DNA from: a virus
Virus record (IMG/VR): IMGVR_UViG_3300045971_000856
Location: 1 to 48,981 of that record
DNA: 48,981 nucleotides
Direction: 5' to 3' (one strand)
Part shown: in pieces, positions 17,407 through 25,111 of the stretch
Layout: the number at the start of each line of letters is the position of its first letter
Position numbering within the stretch: position 1 is the stretch's first letter
Notes under the pieces: model-generated
Told to the model about the DNA's origin: nothing
What the model saw: the letters and a program-made list of their open reading frames with translations, nothing else
The model's database searches: none
Made by a program: the position numbers and the translations under genes

Positions 17407-17722
17407 TGAACAATAGCAAGGGGTTAGGTATCCTTCGGAGCGTAAACGGTGGGCGGTGGCTTGACGCCCTCGATCATATCTCTTTCATTTTAAGGCATAG
17501 GTAACGAGAAACCGAGTTTTGAGCGGGACGGTATTTCGAAGAACAAAAACAGCTTTTACCCCTTTTTGATTTGGGTTAATTCGCTTGTTTTCAGTTTCTT
17601 ACTATTTTTTATTTTTTTGTAACTGATTATTATTGAGTATTTTAAAAGGTAATTTTCCCTATTTAGAATCATTCTTTATTTTGATTTTAAAGTAAAAAAA
17701 GCTTCTTATTACCTCTTAATAT

Positions 17723-17753
17723 TTCCGTATAAATACGGAATTTTGTATCTTTA
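17723..17753 (+). promoter_or_regulatory. Operator and promoter of the SymE islet
   Basis: A palindrome TTCCGTA (17723-17729) N4 TACGGAA (17734-17740) is followed by TATCTTTA (17746-17753), close to the Bacteroidetes -7 box. The start codon of the first islet gene is at 17783. The palindrome shares its 7-base arms and 4-base spacing with the one at 12959-12980 and sits where a repressor would block the -33 region. Confidence 0.65.
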
Positions 17754-17782
17754 AGTATTGAAAATCACTTAATTATAACATT

Positions 17783-18190
17783 ATGAATGCAGTAAAACAA
17801 GAAGTAAAAAAAGTAGAAGTTGCAAAAGCATTACCTACACTAAACAAAGTTCAACCTACCGAAGTAGGACAAAAAACGGCTATTATGGCAAGCATTGAAA
17901 AGTTTGCCTTAAAATTACCGCCAACGGCAGAGGAACGCATCCAAAGAATAACCCATTTTGATGCAACATCAAAACGTTACAAGCACTTAAAAGAAAAGGC
18001 AAACGATTTGAAAATGTTCGATGCGGGAAATGACAAAATAAACGCAAAAATCATTTTGAAAAATCAAGCGGGTTTTGAATTTGAAGTAAGCAACTCTAAC
18101 GTAATAAAAAAAGTTAGGGACACAATGGAAGAGGAATTGAATATTTTACTCGCAGAAGCAGAAAACGAAGTCTTAAACTTCGAAATCTAG
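17783..18190 (+). CDS. Unknown protein, first gene of the rightward islet
   Basis: 135 residues, Lys/Glu-rich and helical. The N-terminus (NAVKQEVKKVEVAKALPTLN) is probably disordered; residues of about 45-135 look folded, with KLPPTAEERIQRITHFDATSK and an Asn-rich turn near 105. No family is recognised. It runs against the surrounding late genes, has its own promoter and palindromic operator, and is followed by a 12-bp hairpin. It may be the antitoxin-like or accessory partner of the SymE-like protein, but that is only inference from position. Confidence 0.7.
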   Translation: MNAVKQEVKKVEVAKALPTLNKVQPTEVGQKTAIMASIEKFALKLPPTAEERIQRITHFDATSKRYKHLKEKANDLKMFDAGNDKINAKIILKNQAGFEFEVSNSNVIKKVRDTMEEELNILLAEAENEVLNFEI

Positions 18191-18192
18191 AT

Positions 18193-18234
18193 TAAAAAAC
18201 AAAACTCCTGTACTGGTCGAAGAGTACAGGAGTT
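18193..18234 (-). terminator. 12-bp hairpin, terminator-like for leftward transcription
   Basis: AACTCCTGTACT (18203-18214) and AGTACAGGAGTT (18223-18234) form a perfect 12-bp stem with an 8-base loop. An A-rich tract on the left (18193-18202) gives a T-run only to a leftward transcript. It would stop antisense read-through into the first islet gene. For rightward transcription it has no T-run and may only stabilise the mRNA end. Confidence 0.65.
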
Positions 18235-18259
18235 AATAATCACTTAAATTATATAAGCC

Positions 18260-18487
18260 ATGACGCAAATACAATCTAACAGCCACAAAAATACAGCTTT
18301 TAAACTGTCTGAGCAAGTAAAAGCAACACTACACGCCAAAGGATATTCTTTCCTTTTCAATTATTCCGATTACGAATACTACAAAAAACAGGCAAAAAAG
18401 GCATTTAATAAAGCCCAAGCCATTGCCGATTTATTTATCCAAGATAACACAACTCAAAAAAGTGACTACAATGGGTATATTTTTTAA
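18260..18487 (+). CDS. Unknown small protein of the SymE islet
   Basis: 75 residues, helical and aromatic-rich (YSFLFNYSDYEYYKKQAKKAFNKAQ). No family recognised. It overlaps the SymE-like gene by 17 bp, so translation of the two is probably linked. The start context (TATAAGCCATGAC, 18252-18264) is repeated exactly before the tiny frame at 18663. Confidence 0.6.
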   Translation: MTQIQSNSHKNTAFKLSEQVKATLHAKGYSFLFNYSDYEYYKKQAKKAFNKAQAIADLFIQDNTTQKSDYNGYIF

Positions 18488-18659
18488 ATCTCACATTCTT
18501 ACCGTTTCATCACAATTTGTTAAAAATCTTTGGAGCAAACCAACCATTAAACCAAAAATAGTTCTTTCGGGAAAATGGATGCAGGAAGCAGGATTTAAAA
18601 CAGGGGAAAAGGTAAACATTTCAGTATCTCAAAATTTACTCATAATCACAAAACTATAA
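18471..18659 (+). CDS. SymE-like toxin family protein
   Basis: 62 residues starting at the ATG at 18471. The C-terminal half (residues about 29-62: PKIVLSGKWMQEAGF, TGEKVNISV, LLIITKL) matches the core of the SymE toxin family, which has an AbrB-like swapped-hairpin fold. E. coli SymE is an SOS-induced RNA-associated toxin silenced by an antisense RNA. Here it forms the third gene of a rightward islet inside leftward late genes. No antisense RNA was identified. Domain match good by pattern; toxicity in this host unknown. Confidence 0.75.
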   Translation: MGIFFKSHILTVSSQFVKNLWSKPTIKPKIVLSGKWMQEAGFKTGEKVNISVSQNLLIITKL

Positions 18660-18662
18660 GCC

Positions 18663-18734
18663 ATGACACTGTCACGACTCTATAATGATGGACAAGCCCC
18701 GCTTTTATTTAGCCACAAATTACAAATTTTGTAA
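18663..18734 (+). CDS. Possible 23-residue peptide after the SymE-like gene
   Basis: A short frame beginning MTLSRLYNDGQAPLLF starts 3 bp after the SymE-like stop codon. The 13 bases around its start (TATAAGCCATGAC, 18655-18667) are identical to those around the start at 18260, which suggests that it is translated. It could equally be a decayed duplicate. Short length keeps confidence low. Confidence 0.3.
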   Translation: MTLSRLYNDGQAPLLFSHKLQIL

Positions 18735-18772
18735 AAACAAAACTCACTCTATTCTCTTTTATAAGAATAATT

Positions 18773-18801
18773 AAAACGGCTCATTTCAAGCCGTTTTTTT
18801 T
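18773..18801 (+). terminator. Rho-independent terminator of the SymE islet
   Basis: AAAACGGCT (18773-18781) and AGCCGTTTT (18789-18797) form a 9-bp stem with a 7-base loop followed by T residues. It ends the rightward islet and faces the terminator of the leftward packaging unit. Confidence 0.88.
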
Positions 18802-18805
18802 ATTC

Positions 18806-18832
18806 AAAAAAAAATCCGCCCAAGCGGGCGGA
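18806..18832 (-). terminator. Rho-independent terminator of the packaging unit
   Basis: TCCGCCC (18815-18821), loop AAGC, GGGCGGA (18826-18832). Nine A residues at 18806-18814 give the T-run for leftward transcription. It lies 32 bp after the last packaging-unit stop codon. Confidence 0.88.
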
Positions 18833-18864
18833 GGTAGAATTAAAGTTTTTCTTTTTGTTAAAAA

Positions 18865-19095
18865 CTAGCGTTTTTCTATTGAAAAAATACCATCTGATGC
18901 GAGTGTCTGATTCACCCTTTTTATGTATTTCTCCCAATGAGCATTCGTCTCAGGATATAATGCATCAGTAAAGTGATCTTTTCTATCCACTGTCTGCAAC
19001 TCTACAGGAACCCCATTTTTATTTATTACTAATTCTGCTTGTCTACTTTGTTCAAAACCAAAATCAATTCCGTATTTAATTCCCATAATATTCAC
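18865..19095 (-). CDS. Unknown small protein after the terminase gene
   Basis: 76 residues (or 73 from the second ATG, MGIKYGIDFGFEQS). Mixed alpha/beta, soluble. No family recognised. It abuts the preceding gene and is the last gene of the packaging unit, directly before a terminator. Confidence 0.5.
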   Translation of the reverse strand: MNIMGIKYGIDFGFEQSRQAELVINKNGVPVELQTVDRKDHFTDALYPETNAHWEKYIKRVNQTLASDGIFSIEKR

Positions 19096-19383
19096 TTATA
19101 AGTTAACCGTTTCCTTAAACCCAACAAAATGTTTTCCCTCTGTAATTTCAATCAAAGCAGACGAAAAGAACAAAGGAGCATCCACTTTTTTATAAATAGG
19201 CAATTCCTCTTTAATTTTTTTCAAAGCTTCAAACTCATTTATCTGATTGGCATCCATAACCATTTGAATGATTTTTACATAAGGCGTCACGAGAGCCTCA
19301 TATTTGTCTCCCAATTCAGCTTTTACACTTTTTTGGGCATCTTTTAAAACGGATAAGTTCTTGAATGTGTTGTTGTTTGTCAT
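19096..19383 (-). CDS. Unknown helical protein, paralogue of the 35981 gene product
   Basis: 95 residues from the ATG at 19383 (a longer frame to 19404 is less likely). Helical and soluble. The segment YEALVTPYVKIIQMVMDANQ lines up with LEPYTDLIQAVMKANK of the early-region protein encoded at 35981-36268, and both continue with AL..I....Y and an F..A..E.. ending. The two are paralogues by inspection. One is made with the packaging genes and one at the end of the early operon. Function unknown. Confidence 0.6.
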   Translation of the reverse strand: MTNNNTFKNLSVLKDAQKSVKAELGDKYEALVTPYVKIIQMVMDANQINEFEALKKIKEELPIYKKVDAPLFFSSALIEITEGKHFVGFKETVNL

Positions 19384-19416
19384 GGCTTTTGTTTTGATTC
19401 TCAAATATACAAAAAA

Positions 19417-21120
19417 TTAATCCCCCACACTCGGGTCCATCCCAGTATATTGAGAATGTGTGTTTACCATACCTACAAAAGCACGACGATAAATCAAATA
19501 CTTAAACGCATCCGAGAAGTTCGTAGAAAACATTGGTCTTTGAGGTAGAGGCAAACTCTCTGTAGATTTATCCTTATACAAAGTACGAGAACCAGTAGTG
19601 GTAACAGTTTTCAATTTTATTTTTGTCAGTTCTAAGGAACTTTTTAAACATTTACACTGAAACTTATCAATCTTAAGTTTTAATAGCCCCTCGGCAGTTT
19701 CTCCCATCATTGCTTTGGCAAATGCAAACTCTTGATCTTGGTAAATTGTTCCCTGCCCTTCAGACATTAAATTCACAGTCCAACCTGTTGACGAACCGTT
19801 TTCCCATTCAATGGCATTTTTTACCGCATTTGCCCAGTCGCGTTTGGTCGATGCGTTTTGGTTCCCCGAGCGATCATAGTACAAATCAATTATTTTTACT
19901 TTATGATGCTTGAAAAATTCACGGAACTTTTGTCCCATTTGCAATTCATTCTCCGGAGCCAATGTATAGAATTCTTTTAGGCAATATAAGTACTTTCCTC
20001 TAGGCTGTGCCGTCACCAAACTACACATATCGCCAAAATCCATACCGCCTTCCAGTTTCGCATTGTGGTCTATATACCGCAAAGCCAAACTACTTTCCTC
20101 TATTGTTTCCGTCAAAGTAAATTTGTCATAGTAGGAAGTGATCACACCATCATCATAAAAATGATGTTCGCCAAGATTACCGTAGAATTTCTCTCCTTTT
20201 TTTATTTCACTTTTAAATCCTAAAATTGCAGATTTAAATTCCTCAATACCCAAAACAGTATAAGTATCTTTAAAAAAACCTTCTTGCAAAACATCGGCAT
20301 TCACCAAAGAGGAAACCATATAGAAAAATGTAGAATCCTTTCGAACCCGAACCCACTTTTCAGTCCATCTTGCAATTTGTTTTAAAAGTAATTCGGCTTT
20401 TTTGGCATCCCTGTCAATTTGAGCATTATACAATTCACATTTTATATCATTCAAAATTTTACCACATTCCAAAGCAGCTTTTATTTGATCAAGATTCATA
20501 TCTTTTTCGCGCTTAAGCATCCAATCAAAATCTCCTTGTAAAATATTTGGATTATCAGATAAGAATGTTCTACCACGATAATAAACTGAATGTTGAAAAC
20601 TAGCATGTTCTCCACGAATTGCAGGCTCTAATTTTTTAAGTTTGGCAAAATTCAACAATCTCCCTTCATCTCCGTACATATGTTGAAATGAGTTACCTGC
20701 TAATCCGCTAGGCTGATCTAAACTTCCTAAAATCAATCTGACCCCTATCTTAGTAGAAATGGTATGTTTAAATGAATCGGTAGGTTTATAACAGTTTTTG
20801 AAGTGAGAGGGCGGGCGAGTATCTGTAACGTAATCCCTTCCGTGAATCCATCCTTTACGCGCCCAACCTTCAAAAAGAGTAGGTACAATGTTTTTAGCTG
20901 CATTCACATAAGTATCCGAAACAACAACCTGCTGACTATGTTGCATATCATACATAACATTCATAGAACGTTGTGCGAAAATATCAGTTTTAGCAGCACC
21001 ACGACCCGCTAGTAAGATTAAGTCTTTTGGAGCAATCAACTCACATAGCATATTTAACCAATTTACATAAACCGGATTAACAAACGGATCTTTGCTACTT
21101 ACGTGGGTTTTCCGACTCAT
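19417..21120 (-). CDS. terL: Terminase large subunit
   Basis: 567 residues. The ATPase half has a Walker A variant AGRGAAKT (38-45) and a Walker B ending in D151-E152 (HMYGDEG). The nuclease half has the expected acidic residues: D361 (GGMDFGD), D416 (LYYDRSG) and D537 (FSDAFKY). It packages phage DNA into proheads through the portal and cuts concatemers. The order small subunit, large subunit agrees with the two upstream genes, and it overlaps the preceding gene by 26 bp. The motifs are complete. Confidence 0.93.
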   Translation of the reverse strand: MSRKTHVSSKDPFVNPVYVNWLNMLCELIAPKDLILLAGRGAAKTDIFAQRSMNVMYDMQHSQQVVVSDTYVNAAKNIVPTLFEGWARKGWIHGRDYVTDTRPPSHFKNCYKPTDSFKHTISTKIGVRLILGSLDQPSGLAGNSFQHMYGDEGRLLNFAKLKKLEPAIRGEHASFQHSVYYRGRTFLSDNPNILQGDFDWMLKREKDMNLDQIKAALECGKILNDIKCELYNAQIDRDAKKAELLLKQIARWTEKWVRVRKDSTFFYMVSSLVNADVLQEGFFKDTYTVLGIEEFKSAILGFKSEIKKGEKFYGNLGEHHFYDDGVITSYYDKFTLTETIEESSLALRYIDHNAKLEGGMDFGDMCSLVTAQPRGKYLYCLKEFYTLAPENELQMGQKFREFFKHHKVKIIDLYYDRSGNQNASTKRDWANAVKNAIEWENGSSTGWTVNLMSEGQGTIYQDQEFAFAKAMMGETAEGLLKLKIDKFQCKCLKSSLELTKIKLKTVTTTGSRTLYKDKSTESLPLPQRPMFSTNFSDAFKYLIYRRAFVGMVNTHSQYTGMDPSVGD

Positions 21121-21733
21121 TAGGGAAGATTTTTAAAGGTAAAAGCAATGCTTCTTGCTTGATTCTTATTTTTTCTCTCTCGGTCAGTTCTGGTAAAGTA
21201 TCAATAAACTTATCCAATACAGGTCTATTCGCTTCGCCAAATTCAAAAATTCGGGCATCGTAAGACATCAAATTGATTGGTTTATCAAAGAAGTGGTCAG
21301 GAATAACTTCTTTGTCGGGGTCATTCACACCTCGGGAGATCATAGTGTCAAATAACATTTTATGAACTTTAGCGGCATCAGCAACATCTTTCATTATCAA
21401 CATAGCAAAATTGGTCACTTTATCCATTCTATCAGCATAGTAATTTCTATAAGCATCTTTCGAAATTTCATTGTCTACATGAAAATATTCAATAGTTTCA
21501 TTGTATATTTTTTTTGCTTTATAATGAGATAATTTATCAACTAAAATTAAATGCTTTATAACCGCTTCTTTATTACCAAAAATATCAATACGTCGAATCA
21601 TACCCATTACTTTATCCAAAAGCAATAAGTAATCTACTATTTCAGGAGGAGCATTTTTAATGCTTCCACTTTTCATAAAGTCATAAATCTGATCTAACGT
21701 AACATCATCTAAATTCATATTCCGAAAAGGCAT
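21095..21733 (-). CDS. Putative terminase-associated protein
   Basis: 212 residues, helical, no recognised motif beyond general similarity to proteins found between small and large terminase genes in Bacteroidetes phages. It contains NKEAVIKHLILVDKLSHYKA and a C-terminal region with ELTEREKIRIKQEALLLPLK. It overlaps both neighbours (19 and 26 bp). A role in DNA recognition with the large subunit is likely from context. It could itself be the functional small subunit. Confidence 0.55.
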   Translation of the reverse strand: MPFRNMNLDDVTLDQIYDFMKSGSIKNAPPEIVDYLLLLDKVMGMIRRIDIFGNKEAVIKHLILVDKLSHYKAKKIYNETIEYFHVDNEISKDAYRNYYADRMDKVTNFAMLIMKDVADAAKVHKMLFDTMISRGVNDPDKEVIPDHFFDKPINLMSYDARIFEFGEANRPVLDKFIDTLPELTEREKIRIKQEALLLPLKIFPNESENPRK

Positions 21734-22032
21734 TGATTTCTAATATTATTTACTTCTGTTCTCTCGGCTTCTTTCAGGAATATTTGCGCTGCAGTAATAT
21801 TCCCTGTATTGGCTAATTCTTTTTGTTTGTTATTTATATTGAATTCAGAAACTAATTTCCCGCGCTCATAAGCAACCCGTACCGTACTTTCCTTATCATA
21901 CCATAACTGCATGAAAGCCTTTTTGTCTACCTGAAGATAAAGCGCAATTTTCTCAGGCGAATAATTGCATCCTGCCAAATCCTCAATCGAGGTAAACTCT
22001 TCTTCCGAAAACTTAAGATCTAATAAGTTCAT
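21715..22032 (-). CDS. Putative terminase small subunit
   Basis: 105 residues with an N-terminal HTH-like unit (SIEDLAGCNYSPEKIALYLQ then VDKKAFMQLWYDKES), followed by a helical segment with NTGNITAAQIFLKEAER, which is typical of small-subunit-like proteins that bind pac or cos DNA. It lies two genes before the large subunit and overlaps both neighbours by a few bases. Assignment is by HTH pattern plus position. Confidence 0.6.
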   Translation of the reverse strand: MNLLDLKFSEEEFTSIEDLAGCNYSPEKIALYLQVDKKAFMQLWYDKESTVRVAYERGKLVSEFNINNKQKELANTGNITAAQIFLKEAERTEVNNIRNQCLFGI

Positions 22033-22259
22033 GTGATTCTATCTTTTGGAAATTCAGGTCTATATATTCTACCGTGTAGAGTTATTCCAACACATTTCTT
22101 TGGCGGAAGAGGTGGATTCTTCATTTTTGGCACTCCTTCTTTTTTCTTAGGTCTCAGATGCTCGGGTGGCATTGGTATTTTTCTACCGCCACTCCTTCCA
22201 CTGGTATTCAGCATCAACGAAAACCACCCAAAAAACATTATTAAATAAATTAGTTCCAT
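22029..22259 (-). CDS. Small membrane-anchored basic protein
   Basis: 76 residues: one N-terminal hydrophobic helix (LIYLIMFFGWFSLML) and then a Pro/Lys/Arg-rich tail (PPEHLRPKKKEG, NPPLPPKK). It overlaps the genes on both sides by 4 and 10 bp. Function unknown; a phage membrane protein in a packaging cluster might act in lysis timing, but nothing shows this. Confidence 0.55.
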   Translation of the reverse strand: MELIYLIMFFGWFSLMLNTSGRSGGRKIPMPPEHLRPKKKEGVPKMKNPPLPPKKCVGITLHGRIYRPEFPKDRIT

Positions 22260-22408
22260 TTTGATTTTATTAAAAGATACATACTCAATAAAAAATACCC
22301 AAACGCCAATCCTACAACTGGCTCAATAGGAAATCCAATTGGTAGATAATCCGATATAATACCAAGTATCAATGAAGATACTAGCAATGTTATTCCTATT
22401 TTTTTCAT
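22250..22408 (-). CDS. Small two-helix membrane protein
   Basis: 52 residues, beginning MKKIGITLLVSSLILGIISDY and ending LIKSKWN, with two hydrophobic segments separated by a short loop containing IGFPIEP. The start codon overlaps the stop of the PLD-like gene (ATGA) and the stop overlaps the next start by 10 bp, which supports a real gene. Two-helix proteins of this size can be holins, but the known lysis gene lies elsewhere, so the function is open. Confidence 0.6.
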   Translation of the reverse strand: MKKIGITLLVSSLILGIISDYLPIGFPIEPVVGLAFGYFLLSMYLLIKSKWN

Positions 22409-23001
22409 GAGTATTTTTTAAGTTTTGAATCCGTGAACAATTTCATTCTAAAATTATACAATCCCTTGCTGTTGGCAAAAGTGTATTGCTCATATTGTGC
22501 GTTTTCGCTCCAGTTCCCCGAGCCTTCAATCACAAAATGAGAATCATGCGTAGCCAGTAAACAAACTTTTGCATGTATCCAAGCATACAGTACGTTTACA
22601 TTAGGTCTACTTTTTGCCATTGCCATAAGGTTATCAATCACAAGAGGATTTCGCTTGATCATACTATCACTTACCAATAGTGTGATACGCTCAATTTGAC
22701 CTTTGTCATGCATTTCAATCAATGCATCGATAACCTTTCTACTCAAACTATAAGTAGAAGCGTGCAACTCCTTGATAGGATAAATTTTAGCTACAAGCGG
22801 AATAAATGTGAAGGCATTAAATGCCGTATCGCTCTGCAAAAAGAAAAACTCTTCGGGAGTGGGCACCCGCATTAGGTCATTTTCCAACGAAGAAACCTTT
22901 TCATAATGCGAAACCAAGTACTTTGATGTAAAGACCTCCGTTTCTCTATCGCTTGGGAGTGCTTCATGGGTAAGGAGGTCTTTATAATTAAACCAAGACA
23001 T
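22405..23001 (-). CDS. Phospholipase D-like (single HKD) family protein
   Basis: 198 residues. The segment WIHAKVCLLATHDSHFVIEG followed by SGNWSENAQYEQY is an HKD-type motif (HxK...GSxN) of the phospholipase D/Nuc superfamily at about residues 140-175. A single copy suggests that the active form is a dimer, as in bacterial Nuc. Possible roles are DNA or RNA cleavage during packaging or host takeover. It starts at the stop codon of the preceding gene (shared base 23001) and overlaps the next by 4 bp. Confidence 0.75.
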   Translation of the reverse strand: MSWFNYKDLLTHEALPSDRETEVFTSKYLVSHYEKVSSLENDLMRVPTPEEFFFLQSDTAFNAFTFIPLVAKIYPIKELHASTYSLSRKVIDALIEMHDKGQIERITLLVSDSMIKRNPLVIDNLMAMAKSRPNVNVLYAWIHAKVCLLATHDSHFVIEGSGNWSENAQYEQYTFANSKGLYNFRMKLFTDSKLKKYS

Positions 23002-24155
23002 TACTTGGAGCTGATACCCAAAGTTTTGTTTACCAAAGCCAATTTCACTTCACGATCAGCAACACGAGTATTAATTTCTAATATTCGCTCCTCATTTTTT
23101 TCCTTAACTGCTTTGGCTAATTGTTTTCTATTATCAGAAAAATATTTTGCAGATGAACCTTTAAAATTATGTAATTCATCAGGAGTCATTACTTCCACTT
23201 CTCTAGTCAATTGCAGTCTTCTGAATATTGGATGAATACCAAGTACTTTTCCTGTAGCTTGGTAAGCATTCAACTCATCATATATTTTTTGATTTTCATC
23301 AAAACATATTATAGCTTCAGCACCTAGTTTCGCCAAATCGCCATCAGAAACAATAGTTTTACCCGAGTGAGCATCTGCTATTTGTTCTTGCAATTCTAAG
23401 TAAAGATTCCAAGCGGTAATCTTATCTGCAATCAGTATTTTGAATTCATCCGGACAATCAGAATTATTCAAGAATGGAAATTCAACACGAATTGATTGAT
23501 TGTCAATTTTTGGAGTAAGTTTTAAAGTTTGAATTTTTTCTTTCAAAGATTCATTTTCTTCAAGCAATTCTGTTTTTTCATCCTGTAAATCTTCATTTTC
23601 AGATGTTAAATCTTCGTTTTCTTCTACTAAAGCTTTTACATCAATATCGTTCACGACATCAATGTCGTTAACCTCTTTCATTTTCTGATTAGGAATAGTA
23701 ATTGTCAAATAAGCCCAAACGTTACCCAAACATTCTGAAACTTCTGTAATTCCAGTTTCATTTGCTAATTCCAACAAAACATCTACATCGTTAAATTGTT
23801 CTTGGCGAGCAACTCCCCATGAGCAAGCATCATGAAACGTCAGCCTAAGCAATGATTTAAATAATTGAACTATATCTTCGTCTAACAAATTCCATTTTTC
23901 AGTATCATCTTCATTCTGTAAACTGAGAACCGGTACCTGAACTGGAACTTTCTCTACGTCTGAAATGTCATGCATCTTTTGCAGGTCATACAATAGATTT
24001 TCTAATACACGTTCAGAATATCCTCCGGCATTTAATGTGCGTTCTACAATTACATTTTTATTTGGGGAATCACGATATAATTTAAAGGCTTCGTTAAACT
24101 GTTCGTGTTTTTCAACTGGTAAGTTCTGGAAGAACTTGATTACATTATGTTTCAT
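23001..24155 (-). CDS. Unknown acidic coiled-coil protein
   Basis: 384 residues. The centre (about 165-210) is a strongly acidic coiled coil (LVEENEDLTSENEDLQDEKT). Just before it comes a tandem VNDIDV repeat. No enzymatic motif is visible. It is the first gene of the packaging unit and has its own TGTCACA late promoter. A scaffold- or packaging-associated role is possible. The predicted charge pattern resembles assembly proteins, but the family is not recognised. Confidence 0.5.
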   Translation of the reverse strand: MKHNVIKFFQNLPVEKHEQFNEAFKLYRDSPNKNVIVERTLNAGGYSERVLENLLYDLQKMHDISDVEKVPVQVPVLSLQNEDDTEKWNLLDEDIVQLFKSLLRLTFHDACSWGVARQEQFNDVDVLLELANETGITEVSECLGNVWAYLTITIPNQKMKEVNDIDVVNDIDVKALVEENEDLTSENEDLQDEKTELLEENESLKEKIQTLKLTPKIDNQSIRVEFPFLNNSDCPDEFKILIADKITAWNLYLELQEQIADAHSGKTIVSDGDLAKLGAEAIICFDENQKIYDELNAYQATGKVLGIHPIFRRLQLTREVEVMTPDELHNFKGSSAKYFSDNRKQLAKAVKEKNEERILEINTRVADREVKLALVNKTLGISSK

Positions 24156-24179
24156 GGCTTTTTAGTTTTTGAATGATTG

Positions 24180-24215
24180 TAAAATTGGTAATTACTTAGT
24201 AAAAATGCTGTGACA
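24180..24215 (-). promoter_or_regulatory. Late promoter of the packaging unit
   Basis: TGTCACA (24209-24215, minus strand), 21 bp, then CAATTTTA (24180-24187), identical to the box before the tape measure gene. The start codon is 24 bp further. The motif directly follows the T-run of the capsid-unit terminator. Confidence 0.7.
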
Positions 24216-24216
24216 T

Positions 24217-24248
24217 GAAAAAAGCCACTGCAATTGCAGTGGCTTTTC
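24217..24248 (-). terminator. Rho-independent terminator of the capsid unit
   Basis: AAAAGCCACTGC (24220-24231), loop AATT, GCAGTGGCTTTT (24236-24247): a perfect 12-bp stem. A residues at 24218-24223 give the T-run for the leftward transcript. The next late promoter begins 2 bp beyond it. Confidence 0.9.
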
Positions 24249-24275
24249 ATCCAAACTAACTAACCAAAAAAATAC

Positions 24276-25097
24276 CTATGATCTTGATCTTTCAATTAAA
24301 AAAGTCAATGCTCCATTTACAAATACTTCCAAGTTTATCGTTGCGCCCGCAAGACCTACCCATGTAGTACCATCTTTCAGGATTGCTTTCTTATCAGTAA
24401 CACCAGTACCCAATGTAGCAGGAGCAACGCCACCGCCACCAATCAAGGTAATTTTATCACCATGATTCAAACTGATCTCAGAAAAAGCAATAGCAGCTGT
24501 AACTGCCAAACTTGGTAACTGATAGATATATCCGTTTGTTGCATTCAATGGAACTGCAGTCGATGAAACTACAGCAAAAGGATCGGCAAAGCTCAACGTT
24601 CCAGTGTAGTGTCCTGGTACATATCCCGATTTTGCCATTTGCTCAAAAACAAGCATGTGTTTTCTAGAATCGTTATCATCTGTCAAAGATGGTTTCAATT
24701 GCACCGGAGCACACTTGGTACCAATTACTTTTCTGAAAGAATCAGAACAGCTTCCATAAATAACAATGGCATTTACACCAGTCCAGTTTTGTACAAACTC
24801 GGCAAGGTCCAATTCATTACCTGGAGATTCTCCCTCAAATTTTTGTTTGAATGAAACGGCATCTTCATCACCATCACTTTCAAAACCCGCTTTGATTTTG
24901 GAAGGCGTCATATACACCTGATACATTTTTGCATTGGGTTTCATTATAAAATCCCCCGTATGGTTTACACCATTACCATCACGCTGTGGCCATGTTGCGA
25001 TATCATCAACTGCAACAACAGTTACATTTGGCTCTTTTGGAGCAGCCGCCCCCGGTGATTTACCGGTGGGCTTTACTATATTTTTTCTTACGTACAT
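24276..25097 (-). CDS. Candidate major tail tube (or second head) protein
   Basis: 273 residues, beta-rich, following the major capsid gene by 14 bp. The middle (residues about 55-165) reads FIMKPNAKMYQVYMTPSKIK, then DAVSFKQKFEG and VQNWTGVNAIVIYGSCSDSF, then KVIGTKCAPVQL; similar layouts occur in tail tube proteins of Bacteroidetes siphophages. The C-terminal 80 residues look like a separate Ig-like or decorative domain ending GALTFLIERSRS. The alternative is a head decoration or head-completion protein, which its place beside the capsid gene also fits. Confidence 0.5.
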   Translation of the reverse strand: MYVRKNIVKPTGKSPGAAAPKEPNVTVVAVDDIATWPQRDGNGVNHTGDFIMKPNAKMYQVYMTPSKIKAGFESDGDEDAVSFKQKFEGESPGNELDLAEFVQNWTGVNAIVIYGSCSDSFRKVIGTKCAPVQLKPSLTDDNDSRKHMLVFEQMAKSGYVPGHYTGTLSFADPFAVVSSTAVPLNATNGYIYQLPSLAVTAAIAFSEISLNHGDKITLIGGGGVAPATLGTGVTDKKAILKDGTTWVGLAGATINLEVFVNGALTFLIERSRS

Positions 25098-25111
25098 GAT
25101 TTATATGTTTA

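Larger units (their letters stand above)
17346..17782. other. Gene-free region between portal unit and SymE islet (437 bp)
   Basis: No convincing reading frame was found. From the left it holds the late promoter of the portal unit (17371-17406), a more GC-rich stretch of about 150 bp (17407-17560) with a small GGGCG/CGCCC hairpin near 17450-17470, an AT-rich tract, and the operator and -7 box of the rightward islet (17723-17753). The GC-richer stretch is unexplained and could encode a small RNA. Confidence 0.5.
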
